Part shown: positions 16,477-25,394 of the stretch, one piece after another
Position numbering within the stretch: position 1 is the first letter of the stretch
Layout: every line of letters begins with the position of its first letter
Assembly (NCBI RefSeq): GCF_009720865.1
Contig: NZ_WNLA01000002.1
Coordinates: 248,001 to 312,000 of the forward strand
Length of the DNA: 64,000 bases
Reading direction: 5' to 3'
Source of the DNA: Pseudoduganella ginsengisoli
GTDB taxonomy: Bacteria > Pseudomonadota > Gammaproteobacteria > Burkholderiales > Burkholderiaceae_D
The notes under the pieces: generated by a model
The model's database searches: none
Seen by the model: only the letters and a program-made list of their open reading frames with translations
What the model was told of the DNA's origin: nothing
Translations under genes and position numbers: made by a program

Positions 16477-17967
16477 ATGAATGAGCAGACAACGAGACAG
16501 CCGCATAGCGTCAAACCGCTGCGCGTGGTAGTGATGGGCGCCGGCATGGCCGGCATTTTGGCGGGCATCAAGCTGCGCGAGGCAGGCTACGGCAGCGTGG
16601 CAATTTATGAAAAGGCCGCCCGCGTCGGCGGCACGTGGCGCGAAAACACGTACCCTGGCCTGACTTGCGACGTCCCTTCGCACGCCTACACCTATTCTTT
16701 CGAACCGAACCCCGACTGGAGCCGCGTGCTGCCGCCCGGCGCCGAAGTACAGGCATACTTTGAACGCACGGTGGAAAAGTATGGCATCAGCGACATGATC
16801 CGCTTCAACGAAGAAATCATCGCATGCGTCTTTGAACAGGGCCGCTGGAACCTGACAATGAAAAGCGGCTTGCGCGACACGGCCGACATCATCATTGCCG
16901 CCACCGGCGTGCTGCACCACCCCAGCGTGCCCGATATCAAAGGCTTGCCGGCCTTCGAAGGCAAGGCGTTCCACAGTTCCCACTGGGACCACAGCGTGCC
17001 GCTCGATGGCGCAAGGGTCGGCGTGGTCGGCAATGGTTCGACGGGCGTGCAAATCGTGTCCGCGCTGGCGGGCCGCGCATCCAAGGTATCGCACTTCCAG
17101 CGCACGGCGCAGTGGATCTTCCCCGTAGAAAACCCGTACTTCACGGACGAACAAAAAGCAGCTTTCCGCGCCGACCGTGCGCTGCTCCATTCGCTGCGTT
17201 ATGACCCGACCTACCTGTCCAACGTCGAGCGCTTCACCAACGCCATCCTCGATGCGGACTCGCCGGAAATCAGGGAAATCGAAGCTATCGCGCTGGGCCA
17301 CCTGGAGCGCAGCGTGCCTGATCCGGCACTGCGCGCCAAACTGCGGCCGGACTACCGCGTCGCGTGCAAGCGCCTGATTTATTCGCCGGACTATTACCAG
17401 GCGATCCAGCATCCGAATGCGGCGCTGGTCACCGATGGCATTGAATGCGTGGAAGCGAAAGGCATCCGCACACGCGACGGCAAGCTGCATGAATTGGACG
17501 TGCTGGTACTGGCGACGGGCTTCAAGGCCGACCAGTTCATGCGTCCGATGAATGTCGTCGGCCGCGATGGGGTCAAGCTGAACGACGTTTGGGCCAAGCG
17601 CCCGCGCGCCTACCTGGCCGTGGCCATTCCCGGCTTCCCGAATTTCTTTATGCTGAACGGTCCCACCGGCCCGGTCGGCAATTTCTCGCTGATCGATATC
17701 GCCGAACAGCAGTGGCAATACGTGTCACAGCTGATGGACCTGGTGCGCAATGGCGTGTGCAACGAAGTGGAAGCCACCCAGGCAGCACTGGACGATTATG
17801 ACCAGGCCCGCATTGCCGCCGCCAGGAAAACCGTATTTGGTTCCGGCTGCAACAGCTGGTACCTCGACGCGGAAGGCGTGCCCGCCACGTGGCCATGGTC
17901 GCAGGCGCGCTTCCGCGAAGCCATGGCGGCGCCGCAAATGGAACACTACACGCTGAGCAACGCATGA
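16477..17967 (+). CDS. Baeyer-Villiger / flavin-containing monooxygenase
   Basis: The 496-residue class B flavoprotein monooxygenase has the FAD Rossmann motif GAGMAGILAG at about residues 21-30, then GTWRENTYPGLTCDVPSHAY. The Baeyer-Villiger fingerprint FxGxxxHxxxW(P/D) is matched by FEGKAFHSSHWD at about residues 160-171. The NADPH motif VVGNGSTGVQ lies near residue 183, and a distal LATGFKADQF follows. Such enzymes insert oxygen next to ketones. In steroid catabolism they convert 17-ketones to D-ring lactones or C20 ketones to 17-acetates. The stop overlaps the next ATG (ATGA), so it is coupled to hsdA. Confidence 0.85.
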   Translation: MNEQTTRQPHSVKPLRVVVMGAGMAGILAGIKLREAGYGSVAIYEKAARVGGTWRENTYPGLTCDVPSHAYTYSFEPNPDWSRVLPPGAEVQAYFERTVEKYGISDMIRFNEEIIACVFEQGRWNLTMKSGLRDTADIIIAATGVLHHPSVPDIKGLPAFEGKAFHSSHWDHSVPLDGARVGVVGNGSTGVQIVSALAGRASKVSHFQRTAQWIFPVENPYFTDEQKAAFRADRALLHSLRYDPTYLSNVERFTNAILDADSPEIREIEAIALGHLERSVPDPALRAKLRPDYRVACKRLIYSPDYYQAIQHPNAALVTDGIECVEAKGIRTRDGKLHELDVLVLATGFKADQFMRPMNVVGRDGVKLNDVWAKRPRAYLAVAIPGFPNFFMLNGPTGPVGNFSLIDIAEQQWQYVSQLMDLVRNGVCNEVEATQAALDDYDQARIAAARKTVFGSGCNSWYLDAEGVPATWPWSQARFREAMAAPQMEHYTLSNA

Positions 17968-18758
17968 AGAAAACCGCCATTGTCAGCGGCGCCGCATCCG
18001 GCATCGGCGCCGCCGTCTGTGAACAATTGCGCCATGCCGGCCTGCGCGTCATCGGCATCGACTTGCGCAACAGCGATATCTGCGCCGACCTGGCGACGGC
18101 CAGCGGGCGTGCCTACGCAGTGGAAGCCGCCCTGTGTCTGTCCGAAAAGCGCATCGATACGCTGGTGTGCTGCGCCGGCCTGGGCCCGCAAGCGGAACCT
18201 GTCGCCCAGATCGCCGCCGTCAACTACTTTGGCGTGACAGCCTTGCTGGACGGCTTGTTTGAAGCGTTACAGGCCGGCTGCCGCGCCAGCGCCGTGGTCG
18301 TGTCGTCCAGTTCCGCCACGTTGCAGGCATGGGAGGGCAATCCGCTGCGCCAGGCTTACCTGGATGGCGATGAAGCCGCCGTGCAGGCCATGCTGGCCAA
18401 TCTGCCGCCAGACCTGGCGCCGCAAGCCGGCTTTATTGCGTATGCCAGTTCAAAAAATGCCGTGGCCTGCGCCGTGCGCCAGCGCGCCGCAAGCTGGGGC
18501 CGGGCCGGTGTGCGCCTGAACGCCGTGGCGCCTGGCGCCGTGCAAACGCCGCTGCTGGAAGCGGGACTGGCCGACGCGCGATACGGCGAAGGCATCCGCA
18601 ATTTTATCGCGCCGCTCAGCACCCGCGCCCGCGCGGAGCCGGCTGATATCGCAGCGCTGATCGGCTTTGTCGCCAGCGACAGCGCCCCGTTCATCCACGG
18701 CAGCGTGGTGTTTGCCGATGGCGGCATCGATGCCGCCATGCGTCCCCACCATTTCTAA
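17964..18758 (+). CDS. hsdA: 3alpha-hydroxysteroid dehydrogenase/carbonyl reductase (HsdA-like)
   Basis: The 264-residue SDR closely follows the known 3alpha-HSD/CR of Comamonas testosteroni: short beta1 motif SGAASGIGAAVCEQL, GIDLRNSDICADL, the distinctive VCCAGLGPQ, VSSSSATLQAW, YASSKNAVACAVR with the catalytic Tyr-Lys, and the C terminus GGIDAAMRPHHF. It oxidises 3alpha-hydroxysteroids such as androsterone or bile salts to 3-ketones with NAD. It overlaps the monooxygenase gene by 4 bp. Confidence 0.85.
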   Translation: MKKTAIVSGAASGIGAAVCEQLRHAGLRVIGIDLRNSDICADLATASGRAYAVEAALCLSEKRIDTLVCCAGLGPQAEPVAQIAAVNYFGVTALLDGLFEALQAGCRASAVVVSSSSATLQAWEGNPLRQAYLDGDEAAVQAMLANLPPDLAPQAGFIAYASSKNAVACAVRQRAASWGRAGVRLNAVAPGAVQTPLLEAGLADARYGEGIRNFIAPLSTRARAEPADIAALIGFVASDSAPFIHGSVVFADGGIDAAMRPHHF

Positions 18759-18768
18759 GGAGCCCACC

Positions 18769-19533
18769 ATGCAGCCATCTTCCCCCACATCCGCCGTCAT
18801 CGTCACCGGCGGCGCATCCGGCATCGGCCTCGCGTGCGCACAAGCACTGGCGCAGGCGGGCCGCCCGGTCGCGCTGTGGGACATCAATGCAGGCGCCGCC
18901 ACCGAGCTGGCAGCCAAGATCGCGCGCGACTATACCGTGAACGCCATCGGCGTCGGCATCGATTTGTCCGATGCGGACGCCCTGCCCGCCGCGCTGGACG
19001 CCACCCGCGCCGCACTGCCCGCCATCGGCGGCCTGGTACACGCAGCCGGCATGGTCGACATGGGTTCCATCGATGGCCTGACGCCGGACAATTGGGACAA
19101 AGTCATGAACGTCAACCTGCGTTCGCTGGCCCTGCTGGTGCGCGCCTTGCACGGCGACTTCAAGGCCAATCCCGGCGCCGCCATTGCCGGCATTGCATCC
19201 ATCAATGCGACGCTGGGCAATGCCGTCAACCCGATCTATAGCGCATCGAAAGGCGGCATGCTGTCGCTGGTGCGTGCACTGGCCGATGCACTGGGCCGCG
19301 ACGGTATCCGCATCAACTGCATTTCGCCGGGCCAGATCTTGACGCCGATGATCAAACCCGTTGTCGACCATTTACCGCCGGGCGCATTTGAACGGCGCAT
19401 CCTGCTGTCCCGCCTGGGACGGCCGGAAGAAGTAGGCAAGGTGGCGCGCTTCCTGCTATCCGACGAAGCCAGCTACATCACGGCTGCGGAAATCGTCGTC
19501 GATGGCGGCAACCTGTCGTCGCAGCGCATGTAA
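18769..19533 (+). CDS. SDR oxidoreductase, probable hydroxysteroid dehydrogenase
   Basis: The 254-residue SDR has TGGASGIGLACAQAL, VHAAG in the NNAG position, IASINATLG, and YSASKGGMLSLVRALA with the catalytic Tyr-Lys. The C terminus DGGNLSSQRM is typical. AAGGAG precedes ATG 18769; an upstream open extension overlaps hsdA and is not needed. It is third in a run of SDRs, each likely acting on a different hydroxyl; the position is not predictable. Confidence 0.8.
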   Translation: MQPSSPTSAVIVTGGASGIGLACAQALAQAGRPVALWDINAGAATELAAKIARDYTVNAIGVGIDLSDADALPAALDATRAALPAIGGLVHAAGMVDMGSIDGLTPDNWDKVMNVNLRSLALLVRALHGDFKANPGAAIAGIASINATLGNAVNPIYSASKGGMLSLVRALADALGRDGIRINCISPGQILTPMIKPVVDHLPPGAFERRILLSRLGRPEEVGKVARFLLSDEASYITAAEIVVDGGNLSSQRM

Positions 19534-19543
19534 AGGAGAGCAT

Positions 19544-20401
19544 ATGGCACAACCATTGATTGCTGTCGTTACCGGCGCATCGCGCGGCGCAGGCAAAGGC
19601 ATTGCTTTGGCGTTGGCCGCGCAAGGCGCGATCGTCTACGTGACGGGCCGCTCGCAGCAGGAAGGCGATGCCGCCCTGCCCGGCACCATCCACGCCACGG
19701 CAGCGGAAATCACGCAAGCCGGCGGGACCGGCATTGCCGTCGCATGCGACCATGCTGACGATGCGCAAGTGGCCGCATTGTTCGAGCGTGTCAAGCGCGG
19801 CCACGGCAAGCTCGACATCCTTGTCAACAATGCCACGTTCCTGCACGACTGCCTGATCGACAAAGGCCCGTTCTGGGAAAAGCCGCTGGCGCTGGTCGAA
19901 ATCCTCGACGTGGGCTTGCGCTCCGGCTATGTCGCCAGCCATTATGCGGCGCCGCTGCTGATCGCATCCGGCAAGGGCCTGATCGTGTTTACGTCGTCAT
20001 TTGGCGCCAGCTGCTATATGCACGGCCCGGCCTATGGCGCGCAAAAATCCGGCATCGACAAGTTTGCCAAGGATATGGCGGTGGATTTGCGGCCCCATAA
20101 CGTGGCGTGCGTGTCGCTGTGGATGGGGCCATTGAAAACCGAACGCACCAGGGCCGTGTGGGAGCGTGAACCGGACAAGTATGCGGCGTTCGAGCCCATG
20201 GCGGAAAGCCCGCAATTTACCGGCATGGTGATTGCAGCGCTGCACAGCGACCCGCAGCGCATGGACAAGTCCGGCCAGGTGCTGATCGTCGCGGAACAGG
20301 CGCAAGCCTATGGCATCCGCGACCTCGATGGCAAACAGCCGCCGTCGCACAGGTCCTTGCTGGGGGGTCCCGTGCAAGCGCATCCCGCCATTGTCGAGTA
20401 A
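19544..20401 (+). CDS. SDR oxidoreductase, DHRS1-like
   Basis: The 285-residue SDR resembles the DHRS1 type: TGASRGAGKGIALALAAQGA, VTGRSQ, LVNNATFL instead of NNAG, TSSFGASCYMHGPAYGAQKSGIDK with the catalytic Tyr and Lys, and WMGPLKTERT. AAGGAGAG precedes ATG 19544. It ends the plus-strand unit and directly abuts the convergent diguanylate cyclase gene with no gap. DHRS1 relatives reduce keto-steroids; the role here is inferred from context. Confidence 0.78.
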   Translation: MAQPLIAVVTGASRGAGKGIALALAAQGAIVYVTGRSQQEGDAALPGTIHATAAEITQAGGTGIAVACDHADDAQVAALFERVKRGHGKLDILVNNATFLHDCLIDKGPFWEKPLALVEILDVGLRSGYVASHYAAPLLIASGKGLIVFTSSFGASCYMHGPAYGAQKSGIDKFAKDMAVDLRPHNVACVSLWMGPLKTERTRAVWEREPDKYAAFEPMAESPQFTGMVIAALHSDPQRMDKSGQVLIVAEQAQAYGIRDLDGKQPPSHRSLLGGPVQAHPAIVE

Positions 20402-22090
20402 TCAGGCGCTGAGCGCGCCCGCCGCCCTGTGAGAGTGTGGATCGCCGGCGCGGGCGCGCCGGCGCGACGTCTTGTGTTCATACATGCGCTGGTCCGCCAG
20501 CGCCACCATGGCTTCGCGCGATGCGGCTTCCGCAGCGGCAGCCCAGCCCACGCTGGCGCCGGCTTGCGTAAATCCATCGACACGCAGCGCCAATTCAATG
20601 GTCTGCAACCCCGCCAGCAATACATCCACGTCGTCCCTGCGCGCCAGGATGGTGAATTCATCGCCGCCCAGGCGAAATACCGACACGCCTTCACGCGTCA
20701 ATTGCGCCAGCCCCTGCGCAAAGGCCCGCAGCAGCGCATCGCCACGAGTGTGGCCGTCGCGGTCATTCACGGCTTTCAAGCCATCCAGGTCCAGCAGCAA
20801 TACCACCAGTTCCGTGCGCTGCGCGTCGAAGCGCTGCGCCAGCTGTTCATCGAACGCATGGCGGTTGAAGATGCCCGTCAAATGGTCGGTTTGCGCCTGG
20901 ATGATCGATTCGTTCAGCCGCCTCAGCGCCCGGTCTTTTTCCACTGCCAGCTGGCGCAGCTTATGGGCCAGCGCGAACGCCAGCAGCACGGCATCCATGG
21001 TGCCGCCCAATAAGGTCAGCAATTCCGGATTGTTGACAGGCGGCGGCACCAGGCCGAAATTGCTGGGCAAGATCAGGCACGCGGGCAGCAGCAGCGCGAC
21101 AAACGCCAGTACAAAATAGCGCGCTTGCCGGTTGCCCGCCCTCAGGCACGCAATGCCGCTGGCCAGCGCGATCGTCAGCCAAACGCTGATGGTTAGCGTA
21201 GCGAGGAATGGCGCATACGGCAGCGCAAGCAAGACGCTGGGCAGCAGCAACAGCGGCAATACATAGTTGATGCGGCTGATACGGGCCAGCTTGGGGAAAT
21301 GTTTTTTCAGTTGCAGGAATTCCACGTAAAACACGGTATTGGGAATCGGCAGCAGGAAGAACGGCACATACAGCCAGCGCATGTCGTGCCAGCCTAGTAT
21401 CTGCGCCGGCAGCAGGAATTCCTGTGCCCATGCCACCATGTACAGCAACAGGTACAGCGCGTAAAACAAGGTCGCACGGTCCGGCCGCATCATGTGCACG
21501 AACAGGTTGAACAGCGCCAGCGCGGCCAGCGCCCCCAGCGCGCCGAGGCTCAGCATGTTTTCCACGGAGACCAGGTGGCGGTAGGCCGGTTCAGTAAATA
21601 AGCGCACGGCAGGCGGCGCGCGGTAAAACGGACTGTCGGTATGGATGACGATGGTGGCGCCGGCGCCGGGCTCCAGCCGGATGCGCTTACCGTAGTGCAG
21701 CGCATATTGATAATCGGCCTCGTAACCGGCGTCGAATTGCTGGATCGTCCCGTCGCTGCTGTAAATGCGCACGTCCACGCGGCGTATCATGACGCTGCCC
21801 GGCACCAGTACCCAGTCCGTATCCGGCGTGTCATTGCGCACTTCGGCCACCAGCCAATAGGCGCCGCCAAACATGCTGACTTGCTTTACCGGTAAATGGG
21901 AGCGGCGCCAGTCCTCAATCTCCGCTGCGTTGGCGGGAAACATCGTGTCCCCGGCGCCATGGGCCTGATAAATGACGCCGCCCCGGTGCATCAAGTCCAC
22001 GCCGCCGGCGACTGCACTGGCGCCAGCCCATGCCGGGTGCCCGGCACAGGCCAGCAGCATGGCGACGAAGATGCGGAGCAGGATCTTCAT
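20402..22090 (-). CDS. 7TMR-DISM diguanylate cyclase (GGDEF)
   Basis: The 562-residue protein has, in order: a signal peptide (to about residue 25), a periplasmic 7TMR-DISMED2-like sensor (about 30-175), seven predicted membrane helices (about 180-390), and a C-terminal GGDEF domain with intact GGDEF at residues 475-479. The preceding LTREGVSVFRL lacks the RxxD inhibitory site, so product inhibition is unlikely. It should make cyclic di-GMP in response to an envelope ligand. It sits between steroid units without an obvious dyad, and no Shine-Dalgarno is evident before ATG 22090. Confidence 0.85.
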   Translation of the reverse strand: MKILLRIFVAMLLACAGHPAWAGASAVAGGVDLMHRGGVIYQAHGAGDTMFPANAAEIEDWRRSHLPVKQVSMFGGAYWLVAEVRNDTPDTDWVLVPGSVMIRRVDVRIYSSDGTIQQFDAGYEADYQYALHYGKRIRLEPGAGATIVIHTDSPFYRAPPAVRLFTEPAYRHLVSVENMLSLGALGALAALALFNLFVHMMRPDRATLFYALYLLLYMVAWAQEFLLPAQILGWHDMRWLYVPFFLLPIPNTVFYVEFLQLKKHFPKLARISRINYVLPLLLLPSVLLALPYAPFLATLTISVWLTIALASGIACLRAGNRQARYFVLAFVALLLPACLILPSNFGLVPPPVNNPELLTLLGGTMDAVLLAFALAHKLRQLAVEKDRALRRLNESIIQAQTDHLTGIFNRHAFDEQLAQRFDAQRTELVVLLLDLDGLKAVNDRDGHTRGDALLRAFAQGLAQLTREGVSVFRLGGDEFTILARRDDVDVLLAGLQTIELALRVDGFTQAGASVGWAAAAEAASREAMVALADQRMYEHKTSRRRARAGDPHSHRAAGALSA

Positions 22091-22113
22091 AAGAACACAA
22101 GCTGCCCGCCCGC

Positions 22114-22135
22114 TCCGCTGCGGCGCCGCAGCGGA
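22114..22135. repeat. 22-bp perfect palindrome before the GGDEF gene
   Basis: TCCGCTGCGGC followed directly by its reverse complement is perfectly self-complementary, 24 bp upstream of the diguanylate cyclase start. It could be an operator, or, with so small a centre, a cruciform or transcript hairpin. It lies in the 127-bp gap after the minus-strand unit ending at 22218. Confidence 0.6.
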
Positions 22136-22217
22136 AACAATGCCAGTTTAATAAAAGCGGGCCGGCAAATCTTTAATCATTCCTGATCCTACCACATTGA
22201 TTGCTTCCTGATAGGAA

Positions 22218-22697
22218 CTACCCGGCGCCGGCATGCAGTACCCGTGGTACGCCATCGGCAATCGACAGTACCGCGCACGACGTGACCTGGCAGCGCGTGG
22301 CGCTGATTTTCCACACGCCGTCTTCACGCCGGTACGCATCGTCATAGCAAGCGCCGAATTGCGTGACGGTCTGCTTCACCGTGTCGATTTGCTGGTAATG
22401 CAGGCTCCACGTGCCGCGCGCGTTATCGCTGTCGATGATCGTGATGTCGGGATTTGCGCCATGGTGCATTTCCACGATATGCGGGTGGCAGCCCAGCTGC
22501 GTGAATAGCTGTACCAGCGCGTCGCGGTCCGTGAAACGGCCCAATGCGCCGTAATCGATATCCACCGGTCCCGCTACGAAACAGGCGCGCATGCCTGCGG
22601 GATTTTTGCTGTCGCAACTGTGGAAATAGCGGGCTTTCAACTGGCGGATGGCTTCCACGGCTTCCAGCCGCGCGATGCGTTCGGTGAAATCCGTCAT
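22218..22697 (-). CDS. SnoaL/NTF2-fold protein resembling bile acid 7alpha-dehydratase BaiE
   Basis: The 159-residue SnoaL_4-type protein begins at ATG 22697 (MTDFTERIARLEAVEAI). KARYFHSCDSK aligns with the BaiE segment holding catalytic Tyr30 and Asp35 (here Tyr24, Asp29). EMHHGANPDITI aligns with the BaiE His83 segment (here His78). The later BaiE Asp106 position is Tyr here. BaiE dehydrates 7alpha-hydroxy-3-keto-4-ene bile acids, and related SnoaL proteins (Hsh types) dehydrate hydroxysteroids in aerobic degraders. A hydroxysteroid dehydratase is therefore plausible. Its start overlaps the stop of the EthD gene by 4 bp, making it last in the unit 29306-22218. Confidence 0.7.
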   Translation of the reverse strand: MTDFTERIARLEAVEAIRQLKARYFHSCDSKNPAGMRACFVAGPVDIDYGALGRFTDRDALVQLFTQLGCHPHIVEMHHGANPDITIIDSDNARGTWSLHYQQIDTVKQTVTQFGACYDDAYRREDGVWKISATRCQVTSCAVLSIADGVPRVLHAGAG

Positions 22698-23419
22698 GCT
22701 GCCTCCCAATGTGGCCGGCGCACCAGGTACTGGCTGGTCGGCACCACGTCGATCTTGTCGAAGTCGATGAAACGGCTGCACGAATCCATCATCATGTCCA
22801 GGTTGCGCTTGAACTTGTCGGTGTCGCCAATCGCATTGAAGAACGCATGCATGTCCGTCATGGCCGCTTGCGGAAAGCATTCTTCGACGATGGCGGAATA
22901 GCGCGGCGCCCCGTACGTCAAGGGCCGCACGACAAAGTTTTGCACGTACTGGAAGTTATCTTGCGTATCGATCGCCACTTGCGTGTGGTGGCCATGCCAG
23001 ATATCGAGCCATGCGCCAGGCGTCAGGCGCGGCGGCACGCTGAGGAAGGCCAGCTGTGAAAAGCCGGCCGTGCGCTCGCCTTCGCGGGCCGGATAACGCG
23101 TGTTCTTGATAGGTTCCGATTCCGACACAAGGTAAGCCGCCATATGGCTGACCACTGCCGCCACGGCTTCATCAAACGGCTTGCGGAATGCGGCATTGGC
23201 GCTGTCCAGCCACACCGATACGGCGCCTGCAATGGCCGGCTGCGTTTGCACCTGGCGCAGCGCCGCGGCAGGCAATACCGCTTCATCGCACACATTGGCT
23301 TGCACGCCGCGCGCGCCCAGCGCCAGCAACTGCTGCGCCAGTTCGCCCCGGATTGTCGCGGCGAACGCTTCCGCACTGGTGCGCGGATCGCGCCACAGCG
23401 TATAGATGACCTTTTCCAT
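22694..23419 (-). CDS. EthD-domain protein in the hsaF operon
   Basis: This 241-residue protein is related to the EthD / dimeric alpha-beta barrel superfamily. It reads like two ferredoxin-like repeats: VIYTLWRDPRTSAEAFAATIRGELA near the start, then AFLSVPPRLTPGAWLDIWHGHHTQVAIDTQ and YVQNFVVRPLT. The WHGHH His residues resemble the EthD active-site region. It overlaps hsaF by one base and the SnoaL-like gene by four, so it belongs to the same unit. I know of no assigned step for an EthD protein in the 9,10-seco pathway. Confidence 0.72.
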   Translation of the reverse strand: MEKVIYTLWRDPRTSAEAFAATIRGELAQQLLALGARGVQANVCDEAVLPAAALRQVQTQPAIAGAVSVWLDSANAAFRKPFDEAVAAVVSHMAAYLVSESEPIKNTRYPAREGERTAGFSQLAFLSVPPRLTPGAWLDIWHGHHTQVAIDTQDNFQYVQNFVVRPLTYGAPRYSAIVEECFPQAAMTDMHAFFNAIGDTDKFKRNLDMMMDSCSRFIDFDKIDVVPTSQYLVRRPHWEAA

Positions 23420-24456
23420 CAGGCGGCCCGCCTTTGCACATCGATGCCGCGTTCACGCGCCATCGTCAGCGCCGTATCTTCAATCATGTCTTCCTGGCCG
23501 CCCACCATGCCGCGGCGGCCCATCTCCACGAGGATGTCGCGGGCCGGCACGCCGTAGCGCTGTTCCGCGCGTTTTGCAAACAGCAGGAAGGAGCCATAAA
23601 CGCCGGCATAGCCCAGTGTCAGCGCATCGCGGTCGATACGGATGGGGAAATCCATCATCGGCACCACCAGGTCTTCGGCCGCATCCTGGATCTTGTACAA
23701 ATCCACACCCGTTGCCATACCCATGCGGTGACAGACGGCCACCAGCACTTCCATCGGCGTATTACCGGCGCCGGCGCCCAGTCCTGCCGCCGCGGCATCG
23801 ATGCGGTTGGCGCCGTATTCAATGGCCGTCAGCGAATTGGCAATACCCATGGCCAGGTTGTGGTGCGCATGGAAGCCCAGCTCCGTTTCCGGCTTGAGTT
23901 TTTCGCGCAGCAGGCCGATACGGGCCTTGACGTCTTCCGTCAGCATGTAGCCTGCCGAATCCGTGCAATAAATGCAGTTCGCGCCATAGCTTTCCATCAG
24001 CAGCGCCTGTTCCAGCAGCTTTTCCGGCGGCGCCATGTGGGCCATCATCAGGAAACCCACCGTATCCATGCCCAGCTTGCGCGCATGGGCAATGTGCTGC
24101 TGCGAGACGTCCGCTTCCGTGCAGTGCGTCGCCACACGGATGGTGGACACGCCCAGCTCGTAGGCCATGCGCAAATGGTCGACTGTGCCGATGCCCGGCA
24201 ACAGCAGCGCCGACACCTTCGCGCGCTTCATCAGTGGAATCACGGCGCCCAGGTATTCTTCATCGCTGTGCATGGGGAAACCGTAATTGACGGACGAACC
24301 GCCCAGGCCATCGCCGTGCGTGACTTCAATCAGCGGCATGCCTGCTTCATCAAGGGCTTGCGCCACTGTCTTCATCTGGTCGAGGGTCATTTGATGGCGC
24401 TTCGGGTGCATACCATCGCGCAAGGTCATGTCATGCAACGTAATGGTCTTGCTCAT
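23419..24456 (-). CDS. hsaF: 4-hydroxy-2-oxovalerate/-oxohexanoate aldolase (HsaF/TesG)
   Basis: The 345-residue class II pyruvate aldolase starts [23 protein letters not shown]. Arg13, Asp14 and His17 match the HOA active site. [17 protein letters not shown] carries the metal-binding His pair, and [15 protein letters not shown] follows. It cleaves 4-hydroxy-2-oxohexanoate from ring A into pyruvate and propanal. It partners HsaG, encoded immediately upstream with an ATGA overlap, in the channeling aldolase-dehydrogenase complex. Confidence 0.93.
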   Translation of the reverse strand: MSKTITLHDMTLRDGMHPKRHQMTLDQMKTVAQALDEAGMPLIEVTHGDGLGGSSVNYGFPMHSDEEYLGAVIPLMKRAKVSALLLPGIGTVDHLRMAYELGVSTIRVATHCTEADVSQQHIAHARKLGMDTVGFLMMAHMAPPEKLLEQALLMESYGANCIYCTDSAGYMLTEDVKARIGLLREKLKPETELGFHAHHNLAMGIANSLTAIEYGANRIDAAAAGLGAGAGNTPMEVLVAVCHRMGMATGVDLYKIQDAAEDLVVPMMDFPIRIDRDALTLGYAGVYGSFLLFAKRAEQRYGVPARDILVEMGRRGMVGGQEDMIEDTALTMARERGIDVQRRAA

Positions 24457-25343
24457 GCTGCCTCCTGCAGTATCGATTGCGCATACAGTTCCGCCGTGCG
24501 GGCTGCGGCAGCTGTCATGATGTCCAGGTTGCCCGCATATTTCGGCAGGTAGTCGCCCAAGCCTTCCACTTCCAGGAAGACGGATACGCGCTGCCCGTCA
24601 AAAATGGGACCATTGACCAGACGGTAGCCCGGTACATAGTGCTGCACTTCCCTGATCATCGCGTGGATCGACGCCGTGATGGCTTCCACTTGCGGCTCGC
24701 CCTGCACCAGGCAGTGCACCGTATCGCGCATGATCATCGGCGGTTCGGCAGGGTTGATGACAATGATGGCTTTACCCTTCGCGGCGCCGCCCACCTGCTC
24801 CACGGCGGCTGCCGTCGTGCGGGTGAATTCGTCAATGTTGGCGCGCGTGCCGGGGCCGACCGAGCGCGACGACGTCGTGGCGACAATTTCCGCATAGTCG
24901 ACGGCCTGCACGCGGGATACGGCCGCCACCATCGGGATAGTCGCCTGGCCGCCGCACGTCACCATGTTGACGTTCAGCGCATTACCGCCCAGCTCTTGCG
25001 AAAGATTCACGGGCGGCACGCAGAACGGGCCGATTGCGGCGGGAGTCAAGTCGATCATCATGACGCCCAGCGCATTGAGCTTGCGCGAATTTTCCGCATG
25101 GACGTAAGCGGACGTTGCGTCGAACGCAATCTGGATATTGTCTTCCTTTACGTGCGGCAGCAAGCCATCGACACCTTCCGCCGTGGTTTTCAGGCCCATC
25201 TCCGCGGCGCGCTTCAAACCGTCGGACGCGGCATCGATACCCACCATCCACACAGGTTCCAGCCACGGGCTGCGGCGCAATTTATACAGCAAGTCGGTGC
25301 CAATATTGCCTGGCCCGATCAGCGCACATCTGATCTTCATCAT
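24453..25343 (-). CDS. hsaG: acylating aldehyde dehydrogenase (HsaG/TesF)
   Basis: The 296-residue CoA-acylating acetaldehyde/propanal dehydrogenase has [17 protein letters not shown] as NAD motif. [14 protein letters not shown] contains the catalytic Cys, and [17 protein letters not shown] follows. Two tandem ATGs (25343, 25340) follow AGGAA, and either may be used; an upstream in-frame extension crosses a hairpin and is rejected. It forms the HsaF-HsaG complex and converts propanal to propanoyl-CoA. Confidence 0.93.
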   Translation of the reverse strand: MMKIRCALIGPGNIGTDLLYKLRRSPWLEPVWMVGIDAASDGLKRAAEMGLKTTAEGVDGLLPHVKEDNIQIAFDATSAYVHAENSRKLNALGVMMIDLTPAAIGPFCVPPVNLSQELGGNALNVNMVTCGGQATIPMVAAVSRVQAVDYAEIVATTSSRSVGPGTRANIDEFTRTTAAAVEQVGGAAKGKAIIVINPAEPPMIMRDTVHCLVQGEPQVEAITASIHAMIREVQHYVPGYRLVNGPIFDGQRVSVFLEVEGLGDYLPKYAGNLDIMTAAAARTAELYAQSILQEAA

Positions 25344-25360
25344 AATGTTTCCTATATGTG

Positions 25361-25390
25361 GGAGCCCGGCCTGAAGGCCCGGCACCCATG
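25361..25390. repeat. REP-like GGCCTgaAGGCC stem between hsaG and hsaE
   Basis: GCCCGGCCT-GA-AGGCCCGGC forms a compact stem, followed by ACCCATG. The same arrangement (GGGCCT-CA-AGGCCC then TGCACCCATG) lies at 41631-41654 upstream of the thiolase gene, and a diverged relative at 9645-9674. In this operon it may act as an mRNA stability or polarity element. Confidence 0.5.
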
Positions 25391-25394
25391 TTTT

